Part shown: positions 8,274 to 17,272 of the stretch, in pieces
How the letters are laid out: the number at the start of each line of letters is the position of its first letter
How positions within the stretch are numbered: the stretch's first letter is position 1
The notes under the pieces: generated by a model
What the model was told of the DNA's origin: nothing
Database searches by the model: none
The model's input: only the letters and a program-made list of their open reading frames with translations
NCBI RefSeq assembly: GCF_030929615.1
Contig: NZ_JAVFVU010000001.1
Coordinates: 62,001-126,000 of the forward strand
Direction of reading: 5' to 3'
DNA: 64,000 nt
From: Dyadobacter sp. LHD-138
Lineage (GTDB): Bacteria; Bacteroidota; Bacteroidia; Cytophagales; Spirosomataceae
Made by a program: the position numbers and the translations under genes

Positions 8274-11200
8274 TTACTTCATCCAGTCCGCCAGCAGCTC
8301 CTCATAACCCTCCAAAAACTTCCGGTAAGCCCTTTCCAGCTGCGGCAGTGCTTCTGAAAGTGTACTGGTATCATCTGATTTCAAGCGCCATTCAGCGTCT
8401 TTGGCAATCTCGGCAACCTGTGAAACTCCCACCGTGCCGGCACTTCCTTTTAACGTATGCAGGTTACTTTTGACCGTAGAAATGTCTCCTTGCGCGTAAG
8501 CAGCGACAACACCGTCAACCAGTTCATTGGATTCCATTACAAAATCCTCAAAAACCGAAAAGACCAGATCCGCACCGCCAATTGCCTTTAACTGATCAAT
8601 AATTTCTCTGTCCAGAACGGGCAAAGAAATTTCCTGGGCGATTTCTTTTTGCTTTGTTTCCAGTTTCCGGCCTTCCACATTCCCGATAAGTTCTTTCACT
8701 TTCCAGATCAAATGCTGCGCACGAATCGGTTTGGCGATGTAATCATCCATTCCCTGACTCAAAAAGCGATCACGATCTTCCTTCATCGAATAGGCCGTCA
8801 TGGCCACGATCGGGGAAGTTATTCCCGGGAAACGTTTTTTAAGCTCCTGGGTCGTCTCAACGCCATCCATGTCAGGCATCTGAATGTCCATGAAAATGAT
8901 ATCATAGCTTTCTCCGTGGGTATTGATCTTGTTATCGACCTTTTCAAGTGCTACAAAACCACTTTCCGCCAGATCCACAAAACAACCCGATTTTTTCAGG
9001 ATTTCGTTGGCAACTTTTCTGTTTACCGCATTATCATCGACCAAAAGGATCACGGGATGAAAATCCGAGAACACATTTTCTATCGGCACCTCTTCCATCT
9101 GGCTTCCGGAACTAACCTGGGCAATCGAAGTGCTCTTGGTTTCAAAAGTAAACCAGAATGTACTCCCCTCGCCTATCGTTGATTCAACGCCGATTTCTCC
9201 GTTCATCAACTCACAAAGCTGTTTGGATATGGCTAATCCCAGCCCAGTCCCACCAAAAGATTTACGGGAAGAATTATCAAGCTGCGTGAACGAGGTGAAC
9301 AAAATCTGTTTGTCAATCGCGCTGATCCCGATGCCGGAATCCTGAACTTCTACCTTAATTTTATAGGTCTTTCCATCCTTTTCAACGAGCGAAAGGAAAA
9401 TCCTTACAGCACCGCGTTCGGTGAATTTTAGCGCATTTGAAGTCAGGTTAGACAAAATCTGCAACAATCTTGTTTGGTCCGCAATGATAAACTGAGGCAG
9501 ATCAGCTGCGATATGATAAGTCAGTTCATTCCCTTTATTTTTTGCGGTTTGCCCGAACAACGACACCAGCTTGACCAGCAATTCATCGAGTGCAATCGGG
9601 GACTCATGCAGCACCATTTTGCCTGCCTCAATTTTAGATAGATCAAGAATGTCGTTAAGGATGTCCAGCAAGGTTTCAGAAGACCGTTTAATGGTCAAGA
9701 CGTAGTCTCTTTGCTCCGGATTCAGCAGCGTTTCACCCAGCAAATCAATCATCCCGATCACCCCGTTCATCGGCGTTCTGATCTCGTGGCTCATATTGGC
9801 AAGGAAACCTTCCTTCACTTTCAGCGAATGCTCGGCATGTTCCTTGGCTTTTAACAATTCCTGCTCATTGCGTTTCAGTTCCGTGATGTCCCGGGCCAGT
9901 ACGGCCACTTCCACCGCCTTGCCTTTGTCATTGGTAAACATGAGCATGTTGACCATGAACTGACGCTCCGTGCCATCTTTCCGGTTCAGGCTAATTTCAA
10001 AGTTTCGCAAACTTTTGGTTTTCCGGAGCCTGATCAACGCCGAATGTATCTTCTTTTTATCCTTAAAGTAATCGGTAATCTGTTTTCCAATCACTTCATC
10101 AGGCATATAGCCCATGCGTTTGAACACCGACTGACTGATCATGGAGATACGCCCCTGACGGTCAATACGGCAATAAATGTCCTGCAAATTTTCAAAAATC
10201 CCGCGGAACAACTCTTCGCTGTGGCGTAACGACAGCTCGGCTTCCTTACGTCTGGTGATATCTCTGGCTATACCCGAAACTTCCTCAATAACCCCATTAG
10301 AGTATTGAATCGGGTTCAGATAGAATTCCAGCCACATTTCGCCGCCGTCCTGCTTATCGATTTTAAATTCGAAGTATTGCGGTTCGCCGCGTAGTGCCTG
10401 CCTGTATTTAGTATCGAGCGTCCTTCTGTTTTTCTGACCAACCATCCGCCAGCCAAATTTTTCGGCACTTACCTGCAAAGTTGGACGTACCCCCACCTGA
10501 CTCCAAATCAGATCCGCATAATTCAGGTTGAATGAGGTTAGCTGCAAACTCTTGTTAACCGACCATATCAAGTGCGAGCTGCTATCAAAAATCGCGTTTA
10601 GGCGGGCGGCATATTTACTTAATTCTTCTTCACTTTGCTTCCGGGCAATCGCGAGCGCTACCTGACCGGAAATAAATTCCAATAGTTCCAGATCCCGGGC
10701 GTCAAACATATTGGCATCGTCATATGACTTTACGCCGATAATGCCCGTAACCCTGTCACCAATCCGCAACGGCACGCATAACAGTAATTTTGGCGTTACC
10801 CCGTAAAGATGCAAACTGTTGGTTTTTGCCAGTCTTTCAATATCCGCATCGTAAAGAAACAGCGGTTTATTGGACGCAATCGCATATTCCGTTACTCCAT
10901 TCCCCAGCCGGCGTTTGGTAAAACGTACGTTTCCTTTGAAATACTGGTCTACGTAATATGGGAAGTATAAATAACTTTTACTCTGGTCGTAGAGCGCGAT
11001 AAAGAAATTTTTAACATCAATTATTTTCCCCAATTCCTCGTGAATCGTATGATAAAAATCATCCAGGTTCTGGGTATTTACCGTCCAGTTGGCGATACTG
11101 TAATAAAGATTCTGCGCTTTTTCCGCCCGTATTTTTTCGGTATAATCATTTAAAATACAGCGGAACGCGGTGGGTTTCCCATTGTCAAAACGGCAGTTTA

Positions 11201-11888
11201 CGCTACCGCCGACAAAAACCTTTTTACCTTCCTTACTTAAAAATACCGCTTTAAAATTGGGATTGGCTTTTCCTTCACGAATCAATTCCAGCTGAATAGT
11301 GGCTTCTTCCCGATGCTGCGGATGCAGAATATCCTGCATGGTCATCGAAGCAATTTCGTCCAGGCGGTAACCCAATACCTCACGCCAGGCTTTATTGACG
11401 AAGATGAATTTCCCGTCAATTGCAACCAGCTGGATAAGGTCACTCGTGTTATCCACCAGATCCTGAAGCTGGGCATTGGACTTGGTAATCGACGACTCCA
11501 TCCTGCGTTTTCTGGTGATGTCATCCCCAACCAGCGTGATGTACACAATCCTCTCGTCCTCATTTTGAATCAACACAGAATTGATCGAAAAAGTACGCAG
11601 CGTACCTTTCTGAGCGAGAAACGGTACTTCACGTTGTTCCAGTTTTCGCTTGCCCTGAATTCCCTCTTCCAGCATCTGACTTATCTCATCTTCCTCGTCT
11701 TTTGGGACCAGTCTGTCAAAAATACTCTCTCCGATTAAATCAGATTCAAGCCACCCTGTTTTCTTTAACGCATATGGACTTATCGCACGAATGATAAAAT
11801 CCGGTGTGAAAGTTATCCCTATCAAATTTAAGTGCTGTAGTGTGGCATGTATTGACTGCCAGTCAGTCAGCGACGATATCATTTCCAT
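8274..11888 (-). CDS. Soluble hybrid histidine kinase (PAS-PAS-GAF-PAS-PAS-HisKA-HATPase-REC-HPt)
   Basis: A 1204-residue cytoplasmic sensor kinase without membrane helices. Approximate domains are PAS at 10-115 and 140-255, GAF at 270-410, PAS at 425-545 and 550-670, HisKA with the H-box MSHEIRTPMNG (phospho-acceptor His701), HATPase with DSGIGI and GGTGLGLAI boxes, a receiver with IFMDIQMPDMDG (Asp1001), and a C-terminal HPt with LHTLKGSAG (His1144). The full His-Asp-His relay is therefore intact in one chain and would pass phosphate to a response regulator encoded elsewhere. Four PAS and one GAF domain suggest sensing of small molecules, redox state or light. It is monocistronic and convergent with the small gene at 7979-8209. 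The true start could be the second Met two codons in. Confidence 0.93.
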   Translation of the reverse strand: MEMISSLTDWQSIHATLQHLNLIGITFTPDFIIRAISPYALKKTGWLESDLIGESIFDRLVPKDEEDEISQMLEEGIQGKRKLEQREVPFLAQKGTLRTFSINSVLIQNEDERIVYITLVGDDITRKRRMESSITKSNAQLQDLVDNTSDLIQLVAIDGKFIFVNKAWREVLGYRLDEIASMTMQDILHPQHREEATIQLELIREGKANPNFKAVFLSKEGKKVFVGGSVNCRFDNGKPTAFRCILNDYTEKIRAEKAQNLYYSIANWTVNTQNLDDFYHTIHEELGKIIDVKNFFIALYDQSKSYLYFPYYVDQYFKGNVRFTKRRLGNGVTEYAIASNKPLFLYDADIERLAKTNSLHLYGVTPKLLLCVPLRIGDRVTGIIGVKSYDDANMFDARDLELLEFISGQVALAIARKQSEEELSKYAARLNAIFDSSSHLIWSVNKSLQLTSFNLNYADLIWSQVGVRPTLQVSAEKFGWRMVGQKNRRTLDTKYRQALRGEPQYFEFKIDKQDGGEMWLEFYLNPIQYSNGVIEEVSGIARDITRRKEAELSLRHSEELFRGIFENLQDIYCRIDRQGRISMISQSVFKRMGYMPDEVIGKQITDYFKDKKKIHSALIRLRKTKSLRNFEISLNRKDGTERQFMVNMLMFTNDKGKAVEVAVLARDITELKRNEQELLKAKEHAEHSLKVKEGFLANMSHEIRTPMNGVIGMIDLLGETLLNPEQRDYVLTIKRSSETLLDILNDILDLSKIEAGKMVLHESPIALDELLVKLVSLFGQTAKNKGNELTYHIAADLPQFIIADQTRLLQILSNLTSNALKFTERGAVRIFLSLVEKDGKTYKIKVEVQDSGIGISAIDKQILFTSFTQLDNSSRKSFGGTGLGLAISKQLCELMNGEIGVESTIGEGSTFWFTFETKSTSIAQVSSGSQMEEVPIENVFSDFHPVILLVDDNAVNRKVANEILKKSGCFVDLAESGFVALEKVDNKINTHGESYDIIFMDIQMPDMDGVETTQELKKRFPGITSPIVAMTAYSMKEDRDRFLSQGMDDYIAKPIRAQHLIWKVKELIGNVEGRKLETKQKEIAQEISLPVLDREIIDQLKAIGGADLVFSVFEDFVMESNELVDGVVAAYAQGDISTVKSNLHTLKGSAGTVGVSQVAEIAKDAEWRLKSDDTSTLSEALPQLERAYRKFLEGYEELLADWMK

Positions 11889-11957
11889 AATTTGCCGGAA
11901 ACCGTATTTTTAAGATTACTTCATATTCTTTATTCGATAAATCTACGAATTAAGACG

Positions 11958-11965
11958 TAATTTTG
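11958..11965 (+). promoter_or_regulatory. Candidate Bacteroidota -7 box immediately before rsmA
   Basis: TAATTTTG matches the Bacteroidota -7 consensus TAnnTTTG exactly and ends only four bases before the presumed GTG start. If it is used, transcription would begin at or next to the start codon, giving a leaderless or nearly leaderless mRNA. No good -33 TTTG box is visible. Confidence 0.35.
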
Positions 11966-11969
11966 ACCC

Positions 11970-12779
11970 GTGAAAATAAATTATAAAAAACAGAACGATT
12001 CGAAAGTTCGTGCCAAAAAACATTTGGGACAACATTTCCTGAAAGACATGAATATCGCCAACAAGATCGTGGACGGTCTTACAGGTCATGGCGGATATAA
12101 TAAAGTATTGGAAATTGGTCCGGGCATGGGTGTGCTCACGCAGTTTTTGTTGCAAAAATCTGCATACAGTACCTATGTCATAGAAATAGACACCGAGTCG
12201 GTCGTTTATTTAAAGAAACATTATGAAGAACTGACGCCACGGATCATTGAAGGTGATTTTCTGAAATACAATACGGCCGAGGTCTTCCCGGAGCCGTTCG
12301 CGATTATTGGAAACTTCCCCTACAACATCTCCTCGCAAATATTTTTCAAGGTTTTGGAAATGCCTGATCAGGTACCTGAGGTCGTTTGCATGCTTCAAAA
12401 GGAAGTGGCACAGCGTATCGCATCTCCTCCCGGAAATAAAGACTACGGGATTTTGAGCGTATTGCTTCAGGCTTATTACGATATCAGTTACCTGGTTTCG
12501 GTACCGCCGGGCGCTTTTGATCCGCCTCCGAAAGTACAATCGGGTGTGATTCGTTTGTCAAGAAATGATACCAAGTCACTGCCTTGTAATGAGAAATTAT
12601 TTTTCAGAGTTGTAAAAACGGCCTTTAATCAAAGACGGAAGACACTCAGAAACGCACTGAAACCAATCGGCGAGTTCCCGGAGCTACCTTTATTAACGAA
12701 ACGTGCCGAACAGCTGAACGTTGCCCAGTTCGTTGAACTGACCATTCTTGCCGAGGAAATTAAAAAAGCAAACAGCTAA
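11970..12779 (+). CDS. rsmA: 16S rRNA (A1518/A1519) dimethyltransferase RsmA
   Basis: KsgA/RsmA dimethylates two adjacent adenines near the 3' end of 16S rRNA during late 30S assembly. Diagnostic parts are [13 protein letters not shown] near the N-terminus, the SAM motif [11 protein letters not shown], the catalytic GNFPYNISS (N-x-PY type) and [12 protein letters not shown]. The length of 269 is normal. The start appears to be GTG at 11970; the next in-frame ATG would delete the HLGQHF motif. mgtE begins 45 bases downstream on the same strand. Confidence 0.95.
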   Translation: MKINYKKQNDSKVRAKKHLGQHFLKDMNIANKIVDGLTGHGGYNKVLEIGPGMGVLTQFLLQKSAYSTYVIEIDTESVVYLKKHYEELTPRIIEGDFLKYNTAEVFPEPFAIIGNFPYNISSQIFFKVLEMPDQVPEVVCMLQKEVAQRIASPPGNKDYGILSVLLQAYYDISYLVSVPPGAFDPPPKVQSGVIRLSRNDTKSLPCNEKLFFRVVKTAFNQRRKTLRNALKPIGEFPELPLLTKRAEQLNVAQFVELTILAEEIKKANS

Positions 12780-12824
12780 CACCACTTTATCTCATTGTAA
12801 TACCCCTTTTGCCAGTAAAGATTT

Positions 12825-14177
12825 ATGAATTTTGAGTTAACCAAAGAATACGTTGAACTAGTTCAGGAACTGATCGTCACTGAAAAGCCCCAAGCCATTC
12901 GCACCGAAATGGCCGAGCTTTTCCCGGCGGATATTACCGGCTTGTTATACGAATTGGAAACCTCAGAAGCCAGATATCTGATCAGTCAGCTTGATACCGC
13001 CCTTGGCGCAGAAATACTCGCTGCCATGGATCCGGGCGAAAGGCGCGAATTTTTAAAGGCTTTTACATCAGAAGAAATTTCAAGTTATGTAAATCTTTTT
13101 GATTCTGATGATGCTGTGGATTTGCTCAATGAGCAGCCGATCCGCGTTCGGGAGGAAGTTATTGCGCTGCTGGAAGACAGGGAGCAGGCCCGGTTCATTC
13201 TGGATCTGCTGCATTATGACGAAGATGTCGCCGGCGGTCTGATGCAAAAAGAATTGGTAAAAGCCAGTATCAGCTGGACGGTAAACCAGTGTATTGAAGA
13301 GTTAAGAAAACAGGCTGAAGACGTTGAAAAAGTATATTCTGTTTACGTGATCGACGATAACGGCATTCTACTTGGGCTGCTCTCTCTGAAAAAGATCGTA
13401 CTGGCCAATAAGGACACAAAAATCGAAAGCCTGTATGACAAGGACCTGATTTTTGTAGAAACCTACCGGCCGGCAGAAGAAGTGGCTGAGCTCATGCAGC
13501 GTTATGACCTTGATGCTTTGCCCGTTGTTAACGTACAAGGCAAGCTTTTAGGCAGAATCACCATCGATGACGTTATCGACGTAATCACCGAACAGGCCAA
13601 CTCCGATACCCTCGCCATGGCCGGTATCACGGGCGACGTGGAAGAAGATGATACGATCTGGCAGCAAACAAAGGCACGTTTGCCGTGGCTGCTGGTGGGT
13701 ATGATGGGGGGAATCCTGGCTGCGAAATTTATCAGTTTCTTCGAAGGTGATTTGAAAATAATCCCGGCCATGGCCGCTTTTATCCCGATCATCGGATCAA
13801 CGGGCGGAAATGTCGGTATCCAGACATCCTCTATTATTCTTCAAAGCATTGCTGACAAAACCGGTTTGGACATTAACGTCTGGCAGCGGCTTATCCGCAT
13901 GTTTTCAATCGCGCTGATCAATGGACTGATCATCAGCGGAATCGTTTTTGGTTTCAATCTTTTGATAGGAAATGAACTGCAACTCGCCCTGGTCGTGTCT
14001 TCTGCACTTATTTCCGTCGTATTCCTGGCATCTTTTATGGGAACGGTTACCCCGATTTTATTAGACAGAATCGGTATTAATCCCGCGGTTGCCTCCGGCC
14101 CATTTATTACAACAGCCAATGACTTAATTGGTTACGGCGTGTATTTCGGACTTGCACATTTGCTATTACACTTATAA
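12825..14177 (+). CDS. mgtE: Magnesium transporter MgtE
   Basis: Mg2+ channel/transporter with the standard MgtE layout: an alpha-helical N domain (about 1-125, with repeated FPADITGLLYEL-like helices), a tandem CBS pair (about 135-250), a plug helix, and five membrane helices at about 285-450. The signatures GSTGGNVGIQTSS and the GPFITTANDLIGYG region line the conserved pore. The 450-residue length is typical. The CBS and N domains close the pore at high internal Mg2+, so control is likely post-translational. No M-box-like leader fits in the 45-base gap after rsmA. Confidence 0.96.
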   Translation: MNFELTKEYVELVQELIVTEKPQAIRTEMAELFPADITGLLYELETSEARYLISQLDTALGAEILAAMDPGERREFLKAFTSEEISSYVNLFDSDDAVDLLNEQPIRVREEVIALLEDREQARFILDLLHYDEDVAGGLMQKELVKASISWTVNQCIEELRKQAEDVEKVYSVYVIDDNGILLGLLSLKKIVLANKDTKIESLYDKDLIFVETYRPAEEVAELMQRYDLDALPVVNVQGKLLGRITIDDVIDVITEQANSDTLAMAGITGDVEEDDTIWQQTKARLPWLLVGMMGGILAAKFISFFEGDLKIIPAMAAFIPIIGSTGGNVGIQTSSIILQSIADKTGLDINVWQRLIRMFSIALINGLIISGIVFGFNLLIGNELQLALVVSSALISVVFLASFMGTVTPILLDRIGINPAVASGPFITTANDLIGYGVYFGLAHLLLHL

Positions 14178-14184
14178 AAATGCA

Positions 14185-15651
14185 CTAGCATTCGCTCAAA
14201 CTGATAGGAATATTCACGGCAAGGCCGCCTTCGGAAGTTTCCTTGTATCTGAAATTCATATCCAGGGCCGTTTCCCACATCGTTTTCACCACATTATCCA
14301 AAGACACTTTTGCGTTTTCGGGATTGCTTTGCATCGCGAGCTGGGATGCAGTAATGGCCTTAATGGCGCCCATCGTATTTCTTTCGATGCAGGGAATCTG
14401 AACCAGTCCGCCGACAGGATCGCAGGTCATACCCAGATGATGTTCCATAGCAATTTCCGCCGCCATCATACATTGTTCGACCGTACCACCGGAAACCTCC
14501 GTAAGACCAGCCGCCGCCATAGCAGACGATACGCCAATTTCCGCCTGACAACCACCCATTGCTGCTGAAATGGTTGCTCCTTTTTTAAAGATACACCCCA
14601 CTTCGCTGGCTGTCAGCAGAAACTTGATAATATCGCTTTCCGTACCATTACAAAACAAAAGATAATATTGAAGAACAGCCGGGATCACGCCCGCAGCGCC
14701 GTTCGTAGGCGCGGTAACCACCCTGCTGAATGATGCATTTTCTTCATTTACAGCCAGAGCAAAACAGCTCAGCCAATCCAGCGTATATTTAAAACCACTG
14801 CCACTGGAACGAATGGCCGCTACCCATTCTTCATAGCCATCATACGCGCGCCCATTCAAAAGCTTTTGATTCAAGGCTGCTGCACGCCTTTTTACCTGTA
14901 AGCCTCCTGCCAGAACACCTTCGGTATGACAACCATGAAAAATACTTTCTTGCATAACCTTCCAGATATTAAGCAAATCATGCCTTATCTGTGATTCACT
15001 TCTCCATATTTTTTCATTTTCATAAACAATATCCGAAATGGTCATACCTGTTTTCCGGTGCCAGGCCAGCAAATCAGACGCGTGGTCAACGGGAAATGGC
15101 AGTTCGACACAGGGCGCGCTGATTTCTTCCTTGCCCTCTTCCCTGATCACAAAACCTCCGCCCACGGAGTAATACGTCTCACGCACCGTCTCGTTTTCGG
15201 TCAGCGCTGCTACAAAGGTTAAGGCGTTGGGATGAAAAGGAAGAGACTCCTGCATTTGAAACAGGATGCAGGTACTCGGATTGAAATCGATCTCCTTTTG
15301 GTTATTCAGCAACAACTTATTGTTCCTGGAAATGGCTGCTTTAATACCGTCGATTTGCCGGGTATCCATCGTTACCGGATCGTAACCGCTCAATCCCAGC
15401 TGAACAGCCAGATCGGTTCCATGTCCTTTCCCTGTTTTGGCAAGGGAGCCAAACAGATAAACTTTCACAGAAATGACCTGATCATAACTGCTTACACTTT
15501 CCAGCAATTTCAAAAACAGCTGGGCAGCACGCCATGGACCAAGCGTATGCGAACTGGATGGTCCCACACCAATTTTAAAGATGTCAAAAACGGAAATCCT
15601 TTCCTCCCTTTCAACTGGTTTTCCGGTATTTTGTTTATCTGACACTAGCAT
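14185..15651 (-). CDS. sdaA: L-serine dehydratase (iron-sulfur, single chain)
   Basis: L-serine ammonia-lyase converting serine to pyruvate and ammonia. It is the single-chain form with a beta domain (about 20-175, with the conserved [15 protein letters not shown]) fused to an alpha domain (about 195-480). The alpha domain carries cysteines for the [4Fe-4S] cluster in [16 protein letters not shown] and [12 protein letters not shown]. The length of 488 is slightly above the usual ~455 because of an N-terminal extension. The gene is divergent from dtd, and the shared spacer holds three CAGGAA/TTCCTG dyads that may be operators. It is convergent with mgtE with only 7 bases between the stops. Confidence 0.95.
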   Translation of the reverse strand: MLVSDKQNTGKPVEREERISVFDIFKIGVGPSSSHTLGPWRAAQLFLKLLESVSSYDQVISVKVYLFGSLAKTGKGHGTDLAVQLGLSGYDPVTMDTRQIDGIKAAISRNNKLLLNNQKEIDFNPSTCILFQMQESLPFHPNALTFVAALTENETVRETYYSVGGGFVIREEGKEEISAPCVELPFPVDHASDLLAWHRKTGMTISDIVYENEKIWRSESQIRHDLLNIWKVMQESIFHGCHTEGVLAGGLQVKRRAAALNQKLLNGRAYDGYEEWVAAIRSSGSGFKYTLDWLSCFALAVNEENASFSRVVTAPTNGAAGVIPAVLQYYLLFCNGTESDIIKFLLTASEVGCIFKKGATISAAMGGCQAEIGVSSAMAAAGLTEVSGGTVEQCMMAAEIAMEHHLGMTCDPVGGLVQIPCIERNTMGAIKAITASQLAMQSNPENAKVSLDNVVKTMWETALDMNFRYKETSEGGLAVNIPISLSEC

Positions 15652-15728
15652 GGATTGAAAATTTTAAAAGGTTCGACTACTGCACTCCTGACAATATTAC
15701 AACCCATAATATAACGTTTCAATACACT

Positions 15729-15846
15729 CAGGATTATTTCCTGTTAATTGCGATTTTGAAATAAAATTTACTGGAATAAATTCCTGTTTAATTTATTGTT
15801 ATTTTGCCGACCGCTTATTTTAATCTTTAACAGGAAAAAATTCCTG
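15729..15846. promoter_or_regulatory. Three related dyads in the sdaA-dtd divergent spacer
   Basis: Three imperfect palindromes share the pattern CAGGAA-N4-TTCCTG: 15729-15743 (CAGGA-N5-TCCTG), 15771-15786 (CTGGAATAAATTCCTG) and 15831-15846 (CAGGAAAAAATTCCTG). They are spaced 42 and 60 bases apart in an otherwise A/T-rich region between divergent genes. This looks like a multi-site operator for a dimeric regulator, possibly one sensing an amino acid, but the protein is not identifiable here. Confidence 0.5.
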
Positions 15847-15869
15847 AATACTATTTCATTTAATAATTC

Positions 15870-16322
15870 ATGATTGCAGTAATCCAGCGCGTAAGTGAAG
15901 CATCCGTAACGATAGAAGGAAAAGTAGAAGGCAAAATTGACAACGGGTTTCTGGTCCTGCTGGGCATAACCCATACCGATACCCAGGAAGATACCGAATG
16001 GCTCGGCAAAAAAATAATCGGGATGCGGATTTTCGGAGATGCGGAAGGAAAAATGAATCTGGATTTAAAATCCGTTAACGGAAATATTCTTCTAATCAGT
16101 CAGTTTACGCTTCATGCGAACACAAAAAAGGGAAACCGCCCCTCTTTTATCGAAGCAGCCAGACCGGAAACAGCCATACCGTTGTACGAAAAAATGATAG
16201 CGTTTCTTGGAAAAGAATTGGGAGCCCCAATCCAGTGCGGTATTTTTGGTGCAGATATGAAAGTGGCTCTATTAAACGACGGGCCTGTCACGATTGTAAT
16301 TGACTCTAAAAACAGAATTTAA
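15870..16322 (+). CDS. dtd: D-aminoacyl-tRNA deacylase Dtd
   Basis: This enzyme removes D-amino acids (and glycine from tRNA-Ala) mischarged onto tRNAs. The 150 residues start [14 protein letters not shown] and contain the two catalytic motifs of the family, SQFTLHA and [10 protein letters not shown]. The length is typical. A MazG-like gene starts 11 bases after its stop, so the two are very likely one transcript of housecleaning enzymes. Expression may depend on the dyad array upstream. Confidence 0.96.
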   Translation: MIAVIQRVSEASVTIEGKVEGKIDNGFLVLLGITHTDTQEDTEWLGKKIIGMRIFGDAEGKMNLDLKSVNGNILLISQFTLHANTKKGNRPSFIEAARPETAIPLYEKMIAFLGKELGAPIQCGIFGADMKVALLNDGPVTIVIDSKNRI

Positions 16323-16333
16323 CTTACCACATA

Positions 16334-16663
16334 ATGACTATTGAAGAAGCACAACAACAAGTTGATCACTGGATAAAAACATACGGCGTACGCTATTTTT
16401 CAGAGCTTACCAACATGGCGATCCTGACGGAGGAAGTAGGTGAAGTGGCCAGAATCATGTCCAGGACTTACGGCGATCAGTCCTTCAAAAAAACGGATCT
16501 GGACAAAGACCTTGGCGACGAGATGGCCGACGTGCTATGGGTACTTATTTGCCTTGCAAACCAGACGGGAGTTAATCTTACAGAGGCGTTTGAGAAAAAC
16601 ATGGCCAAGAAAACCGAGCGGGATAAGGACCGGCATAAAGCCAATGAAAAATTAAAATCTTAA
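16334..16663 (+). CDS. MazG-like nucleotide pyrophosphohydrolase
   Basis: A 109-residue all-alpha NTP-PPase-superfamily protein. The metal-binding EEVGEVARIM helix (EExxE) and a later GDEMADVLWVL helix (ExxD) are present, as expected for MazG/dUTPase-like enzymes that hydrolyse non-canonical nucleoside triphosphates. It is the short single-domain type, not full MazG. It is translated right after dtd, and its last 12 bases overlap the 3' end of the convergent gene on the other strand. Confidence 0.85.
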   Translation: MTIEEAQQQVDHWIKTYGVRYFSELTNMAILTEEVGEVARIMSRTYGDQSFKKTDLDKDLGDEMADVLWVLICLANQTGVNLTEAFEKNMAKKTERDKDRHKANEKLKS

Positions 16664-17209
16664 ACCAATTGAAAACCCGGTTAAGCCGGGTTTCATATAA
16701 AACCCCATATGCTTTCGTTTTTGATTCATAATCTGGTTGTAAGTCATAATCGCTTTCCTCTTTTCTTCTGCACCAAGAATTGATTTGATTACCCCAACAA
16801 CCATCAATCCACCACCACCAGCCATCAAAACCACAACCGCCGGGCTAATATTTTCTTCTTTTGGGGCCAAAACGTCACCCAATACTTCTATTAACCCAAC
16901 CATTCCACCAACAACCAAAAACGTTCCACCACCTGCCACCAACCCTGCACCTATTTTCTGATTTCGCCGGCCATTTTTATACTGGTAAAAGGCGCTGGAA
17001 TCTGCACGACCAAGACGGTCGAGAATTTCTCTTGTTCTCAGACTTCTGCCATTAATATTGTATTTCGTAAACTTCCGTTCAATTTCGGGATACAATGGGG
17101 CAATTTCATGCTTTATTTCCGGCTCATCAACCGACTGTGCCTGCACGGCATTGTTAACAAATAAAAAGATAATAAAGCATTTAAGAAGCGCGTAGAAAAT
17201 CTTGTTCAT
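16652..17209 (-). CDS. Hypothetical exported membrane protein
   Basis: No family is recognised. An N-terminal signal peptide or anchor (FYALLKCFIIFLFVNNAVQAQ) precedes a polar region (about 27-80) and two Gly-rich hydrophobic segments (GAGLVAGGGTFLVVGG and VVLMAGGGGLMVVG, about 88-112 and 122-142). The C-terminus ends in GFSIGLRF, like many small Bacteroidota envelope proteins. It follows sucB after a strong terminator, so it probably has its own promoter. A hairpin in its last codons (16673-16680 with 16686-16693) may terminate the opposite dtd-mazG transcript. Confidence 0.7.
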   Translation of the reverse strand: MNKIFYALLKCFIIFLFVNNAVQAQSVDEPEIKHEIAPLYPEIERKFTKYNINGRSLRTREILDRLGRADSSAFYQYKNGRRNQKIGAGLVAGGGTFLVVGGMVGLIEVLGDVLAPKEENISPAVVVLMAGGGGLMVVGVIKSILGAEEKRKAIMTYNQIMNQKRKHMGFYMKPGLTGFSIGLRF

Positions 17210-17245
17210 CTGTTGCAGCGGGTTTACAATACTGAGACATAAAAA

Positions 17246-17267
17246 AGGCCCATCGAAAGATGGGCCT
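17246..17267 (-). terminator. Rho-independent terminator of sucAB
   Basis: On the minus strand the stem AGGCCCATC, loop TTTC and stem GATGGGCCT are followed by a run of T, a textbook intrinsic terminator six bases after the sucB stop. Confidence 0.88.
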
Positions 17268-17272
17268 CTATA

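Noticed and set aside
8649..9182. A 177-residue open frame on the plus strand opposite the hybrid kinase
   Set aside because: It is antisense to the receiver and ATPase region, whose reading frame is clearly conserved.
12780..12824. A magnesium riboswitch before mgtE
   Set aside because: The 45-base gap after rsmA is far too short for an M-box and shows no such structure.
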